Positions 55,638 through 58,436 of a DNA stretch of 58,436 nucleotides are shown here, one piece after another (within the stretch, counting starts at the first letter, position 1; every line of letters begins with the position of its first letter). The DNA is from Candidatus Omnitrophota bacterium. GTDB taxonomy: Bacteria > Omnitrophota > Gorgyraeia > Zapsychrales > Zapsychraceae. Location: contig JADFXT010000014.1 in NCBI GenBank assembly GCA_015233405.1, forward strand, positions 1-58,436. Reading direction: 5' to 3'. The notes beneath the pieces were generated by a model. The model did not search any database, was not told the DNA's origin, and saw only the letters and a list, made by a program, of their open reading frames with translations. Made by a program: the position numbers and the translations under genes.

Positions 55638-58436
55638 CTATCCCACCTTATCCATTGGTGACAACTCCGCCTTCTTCTCCAAATTTTCCTTGCTCGGCTC
55701 AGCCAGCCCCAGCAACGGGAAAATACTTGGAATAGGCACGATGTTGATAATCACCGGCGAAAGATTATCGATGGGCACATCCTTAAATTGTTCCATCACC
55801 TTTGGATCGAACTGAAATGTGAAAGTCCCCTTCGCATCGGATTTTAAATTGATGCTGTTCATGTCGATACCGCCGACGTTGTTATCGGTTACAAGTGCCT
55901 TATCGACGATTTTCTCGCCTCGGACAATTTCAAATGATGTATATTCTGCTTTATCCACTACTGTTTTATAATAATCAACAGGTGATCGTCCAGACATTGG
56001 GAAATATGGTTCTTTCTGAGCCCACTCTAACTCATTTTCGTACTCTCCTTGTGAAATTTCAGCCGCTACAAATACTTCATGGCTTTCCTGCGGATGAAAT
56101 ATTTTGATGATTTCGAAATTATACCCTTCTAATCGAATTTTTAGCGCTTTTTTAAAGACATAACTAATGTTATAGAAAGACTCTGAGTCTTTCAATTTTT
56201 CATAAACCTCTTTAATAATTTTTGGTTGAGTGTTGTATCGACGAGCAAGAATATTGACCGCCTTGATTTGTTTCGTCGGATTATCGCTCTCCAGCCCTTT
56301 TTCAATATACCAATCCGTGGTCCAGGGGACGAGCATAGCTTGATCAGATGTTTTTTTCTCTGCCTCAGGAGAGTTGTCACTATCGTGAGGTGGTATGGTT
56401 TGCCAAGATCCAATTCCGGCGCCTAAATCAAGCCAATAATGCACAGTTCCATCCGCATCAGTATACCAATCGGGAAGTCTATCAGAATCTCCCATCATGG
56501 CCTTGTCAGTGGCGTCGGATAACTTCTCGCCTTTGACAACTTCCCATCTTTCGGGGGAGTCGATAACTTTTGTTTCGCCGGAATAAGAATAACCGGTCAT
56601 ACTATCAGCCCAAGAAAAGAATTCTTTATGGCTCACTTCAGGAGAATGGTTTATCTTAAAATCATATCCTGACACACGGATCCCTAATGCTTTTCGGAAT
56701 AAATTTATGGGGGCGCGATCGGCGAGGATTTTTCTAAAAACCTCTCTAGAGATCTTCGCCTGAGGATGTCCTAATTCTTCCAATTGATCGATCGCTTCTT
56801 TAACGGCAACATAGTTGCTAGACGCTAGAAGGGCTTTGAAGTTCGCGTCAATAAGCTCGCTGGGTAGAACATGAAAATTTTTCAATATTGTTCTAACGGC
56901 TTGACGGGATTGCTTAGACGATCTCTCATATCCTAAATGATTAAACAATGCCTGTTTTATTTTTGCTTGATATTGAGGCTGGTTAAGGTAGCGATACGCT
57001 AAAGCATTTATGGCCTTGATTTGTTTTTTGGGATTACTACTCTTTAGCCCTTTTTGAATATGCCAATCCGTTGTCCCCGGCCAAACCAGCATGGCTTTGT
57101 CGGTCACAAGAGCATTGTCTTTATCCCAGGGGTTTCGCCATTCTCCTACTGGAACATACCTGGGGAATGTCTCTTCAGATTCACTCTTTAAACTTTTTCC
57201 TTGGCTAACGGTAAGGCTTTCTTCCGTCCAATAAGGCGATTCTCCTACTGGAATTCCGATATTGTGAAATTCCGCCGGCACATATTTAACATCAATATCA
57301 AAACCGTCAGCTAAATATTTCTCCGCAAGAGCTATGTGTTCTGAAGTGATAAGATATTCCTTATCAGCAACACGCAGGTTTTTGATAATTGTATTTCTCG
57401 CGTTTCTTTCAGATAAAGGTGTCGTATCTTCGTCTTCATCCCCGCGCGGCCATTCTCCCGGCGAATATGAACGACTCATCATCGCCTGGTCTGTGGCATC
57501 AGCTATCTTCTCGCCTCGGGTGATTTGCATATAAAAATAAGGGGTAAGTCTCCAATCAGTAGCTAAAACAAGTTGTTCATTTGTGATATCACTCACTTCT
57601 ATGATAAAATCATATCCGGACAATCTAATTTTTAATGCTTTTTGAAAATATTCCCCAATTTCAACATAATCTTGAAAAGCATATCCCAACAACGAGTCAA
57701 CCAGCCTTTGATAAACTTGTTGATATATTTTTATCTTAGGATCGCCCAAACTCTTCAGCTGATCAATAATTTCTTTGATGGCTGGAAAATATTGCGCAGT
57801 CTTCAGTGCTTCCCGATAATGGTCTATAGCTTCCTTAGAGGCTATCGCTTTATCATTCTTTCCCGCAATATTGACCGACATATTGAAATCCTGCCCGACG
57901 ATGGAACGGGCGATTTCTTTTGCGCTGGCGGTTTTCATGGCCAGGTCAGCATCCTTAAACCCGCCGGAAAAATATTTCTTAGGCGTGATCTGTTGCGTCT
58001 TAGGGTCGTACTCTTCCTTCATATAGTTATAGACACCTTTTTTATAGGCTTCCATGTACTGTGCGTAAATTTCTTCTTTGGCTTTCGGATTATTTTCATC
58101 AATGCCTGTAACTTTATTTTTATTAATATACGACGAGGAAAGAATACTGTTACGGACCTTCTCTTTATACCACTTAGCTAAGATGAGCGAATGATAGATC
58201 TGACGAAGCGGGGCAAAATTCTTGCCTTCATTGACTTCTTTCTCAATTTCGGGAAGGATGATTTGTTTGATAATAGAAGAAGAAAGTTTGTCATTCCCAC
58301 TTATTTTTCTGTCATTCCCGCGAAGGCGGGAATCCAGTAACCCGTTTTTTGACCCTGGATCCCGGGTCTGCGCCCGGGATGACAAAGAAGAAAAAGCGGG
58401 ATGACTAGAAGCAGCTTGACTGGAAGTAGATTGATT
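55638..58436 (-). CDS. Giant modular protein 3, 5'-partial (runs off the window)
   Basis: About 932 codons are visible; the frame stays open to the right edge, so the N-terminus and any signal peptide lie outside. The visible start (NQSTSSQAASSH...) leads into the in-frame palindrome peptide, then the shared N-terminal region (IIKQIILPEIEKEV, EEYDPKTQQITPKKYFSGG). DxAM or DxAL joints have Met near 57938, 57482, 57092, 56498 and 56336, with DKAL near 55900. The modules resemble one another: LVWPGTTDWHIQKGL and LVPWTTDWYIEKGL starts, HEAT-like helical middles, and ALKIRLSGYDFII / ALGIRVSGYDFKI / ALKIRLEGYNFEI ends, followed by RGEKIADATDQAM-like joints. The C-terminal GGID region closes with PLLGLAEPS. 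Function unknown. Confidence 0.85.
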   Translation of the reverse strand, partial: NQSTSSQAASSHPAFSSLSSRAQTRDPGSKNGLLDSRLRGNDRKISGNDKLSSSIIKQIILPEIEKEVNEGKNFAPLRQIYHSLILAKWYKEKVRNSILSSSYINKNKVTGIDENNPKAKEEIYAQYMEAYKKGVYNYMKEEYDPKTQQITPKKYFSGGFKDADLAMKTASAKEIARSIVGQDFNMSVNIAGKNDKAIASKEAIDHYREALKTAQYFPAIKEIIDQLKSLGDPKIKIYQQVYQRLVDSLLGYAFQDYVEIGEYFQKALKIRLSGYDFIIEVSDITNEQLVLATDWRLTPYFYMQITRGEKIADATDQAMMSRSYSPGEWPRGDEDEDTTPLSERNARNTIIKNLRVADKEYLITSEHIALAEKYLADGFDIDVKYVPAEFHNIGIPVGESPYWTEESLTVSQGKSLKSESEETFPRYVPVGEWRNPWDKDNALVTDKAMLVWPGTTDWHIQKGLKSSNPKKQIKAINALAYRYLNQPQYQAKIKQALFNHLGYERSSKQSRQAVRTILKNFHVLPSELIDANFKALLASSNYVAVKEAIDQLEELGHPQAKISREVFRKILADRAPINLFRKALGIRVSGYDFKINHSPEVSHKEFFSWADSMTGYSYSGETKVIDSPERWEVVKGEKLSDATDKAMMGDSDRLPDWYTDADGTVHYWLDLGAGIGSWQTIPPHDSDNSPEAEKKTSDQAMLVPWTTDWYIEKGLESDNPTKQIKAVNILARRYNTQPKIIKEVYEKLKDSESFYNISYVFKKALKIRLEGYNFEIIKIFHPQESHEVFVAAEISQGEYENELEWAQKEPYFPMSGRSPVDYYKTVVDKAEYTSFEIVRGEKIVDKALVTDNNVGGIDMNSINLKSDAKGTFTFQFDPKVMEQFKDVPIDNLSPVIINIVPIPSIFPLLGLAEPSKENLEKKAELSPMDKVG
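58311..58384 (-). repeat. Palindromic repeat inserted in frame in giant protein 3
   Basis: Nearly identical to 34676-34749, and read in the same frame (SSRAQTRDPGSKNGLLDSRL then RGND) at the equivalent position, just before SSIIKQIILPEIEKEV. Confidence 0.9.

Noticed and set aside
57642..58181. 179-codon plus-strand frame opposite giant gene 3
   Set aside because: It is antisense to a well-supported coding region, is rich in Ile/Phe/Arg as expected for a reverse reading, and has no recognisable domain.

Overview
The window is 58.4 kb of a bacterial chromosome, most likely from Candidatus Omnitrophota (former OP3). The assignment is an inference. It rests on three very long ORFs that share an N-terminal and a C-terminal region I associate with Omnitrophota hypothetical proteins, on the group 4 [NiFe] hydrogenase, and on the many dispersed GTCATTCCCGC..GCGGGAATCCAG palindromes. 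No rRNA, tRNA, CRISPR array or transposase gene was seen.

Layout. (1) 6-10466, all minus strand: rubrerythrin and a 12-gene energy-converting [NiFe] hydrogenase operon. It runs from three antiporter-like subunits (10466 downward) through small membrane subunits, the hydrogenase core and a 2x[4Fe-4S] ferredoxin subunit to a maturation protease. (2) 10562-14719: a double-Cache sensor histidine kinase, an extracellular solute-binding protein and a peptidoglycan-binding lipoprotein. (3) 14942-20382: three GNATs, a ZIP metal transporter, an MFS permease, a cation/proton antiporter and a DUF486 protein. (4) 20559-25711: a secreted six-PKD protein, the tRNA-modifying enzymes MtaB and Dus, and a membrane protein. 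(5) 26474-35428: giant protein 1 (2984 aa). (6) 35847-44599: a PP-loop enzyme, IlvBN, a degenerate UbiA-like protein, TrxB, BioB, ThiC and a metallo-beta-lactamase-fold hydrolase. (7) 44593-50382: giant protein 2 (1929 aa). (8) 50791-55164: an SDR, AroC, LeuD and LeuC. (9) 55638-58436: giant protein 3, running off the right edge of the window.

The most unusual content is the trio of giant proteins. Each has a conserved N-terminal region (with a Sec signal peptide in the two complete ones) and a conserved ~60-80 aa C-terminal region beginning GGID. Between them is unrelated cargo delimited by a short peptide motif Asp-x-Ala-Met (DKAM, DQAMM, DRAMM, DNAM), seen about 15 times in protein 1, twice in protein 2 and six times in protein 3. 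What follows each Met looks like a genuine protein N-terminus, including a twin-arginine signal, a Sec signal peptide and membrane anchors deep inside the chain. Protein 2 carries a complete NadD-NadE NAD-synthesis cargo plus an NPPY methyltransferase-like and a HAD-like domain, all behind a signal peptide. I read this as a modular polyprotein or cargo-fusion system with a standard joint, which I do not recognise as described. In proteins 1 and 3 a dispersed palindromic repeat is also inserted in frame at the same place, like Rickettsia palindromic elements.

The rest of the region fits an anaerobic, H2-metabolising cell that makes its own branched-chain and aromatic amino acids, thiamine precursor and biotin. 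The palindromic repeats sit in most intergenic gaps, where they may act as terminators or processing sites.
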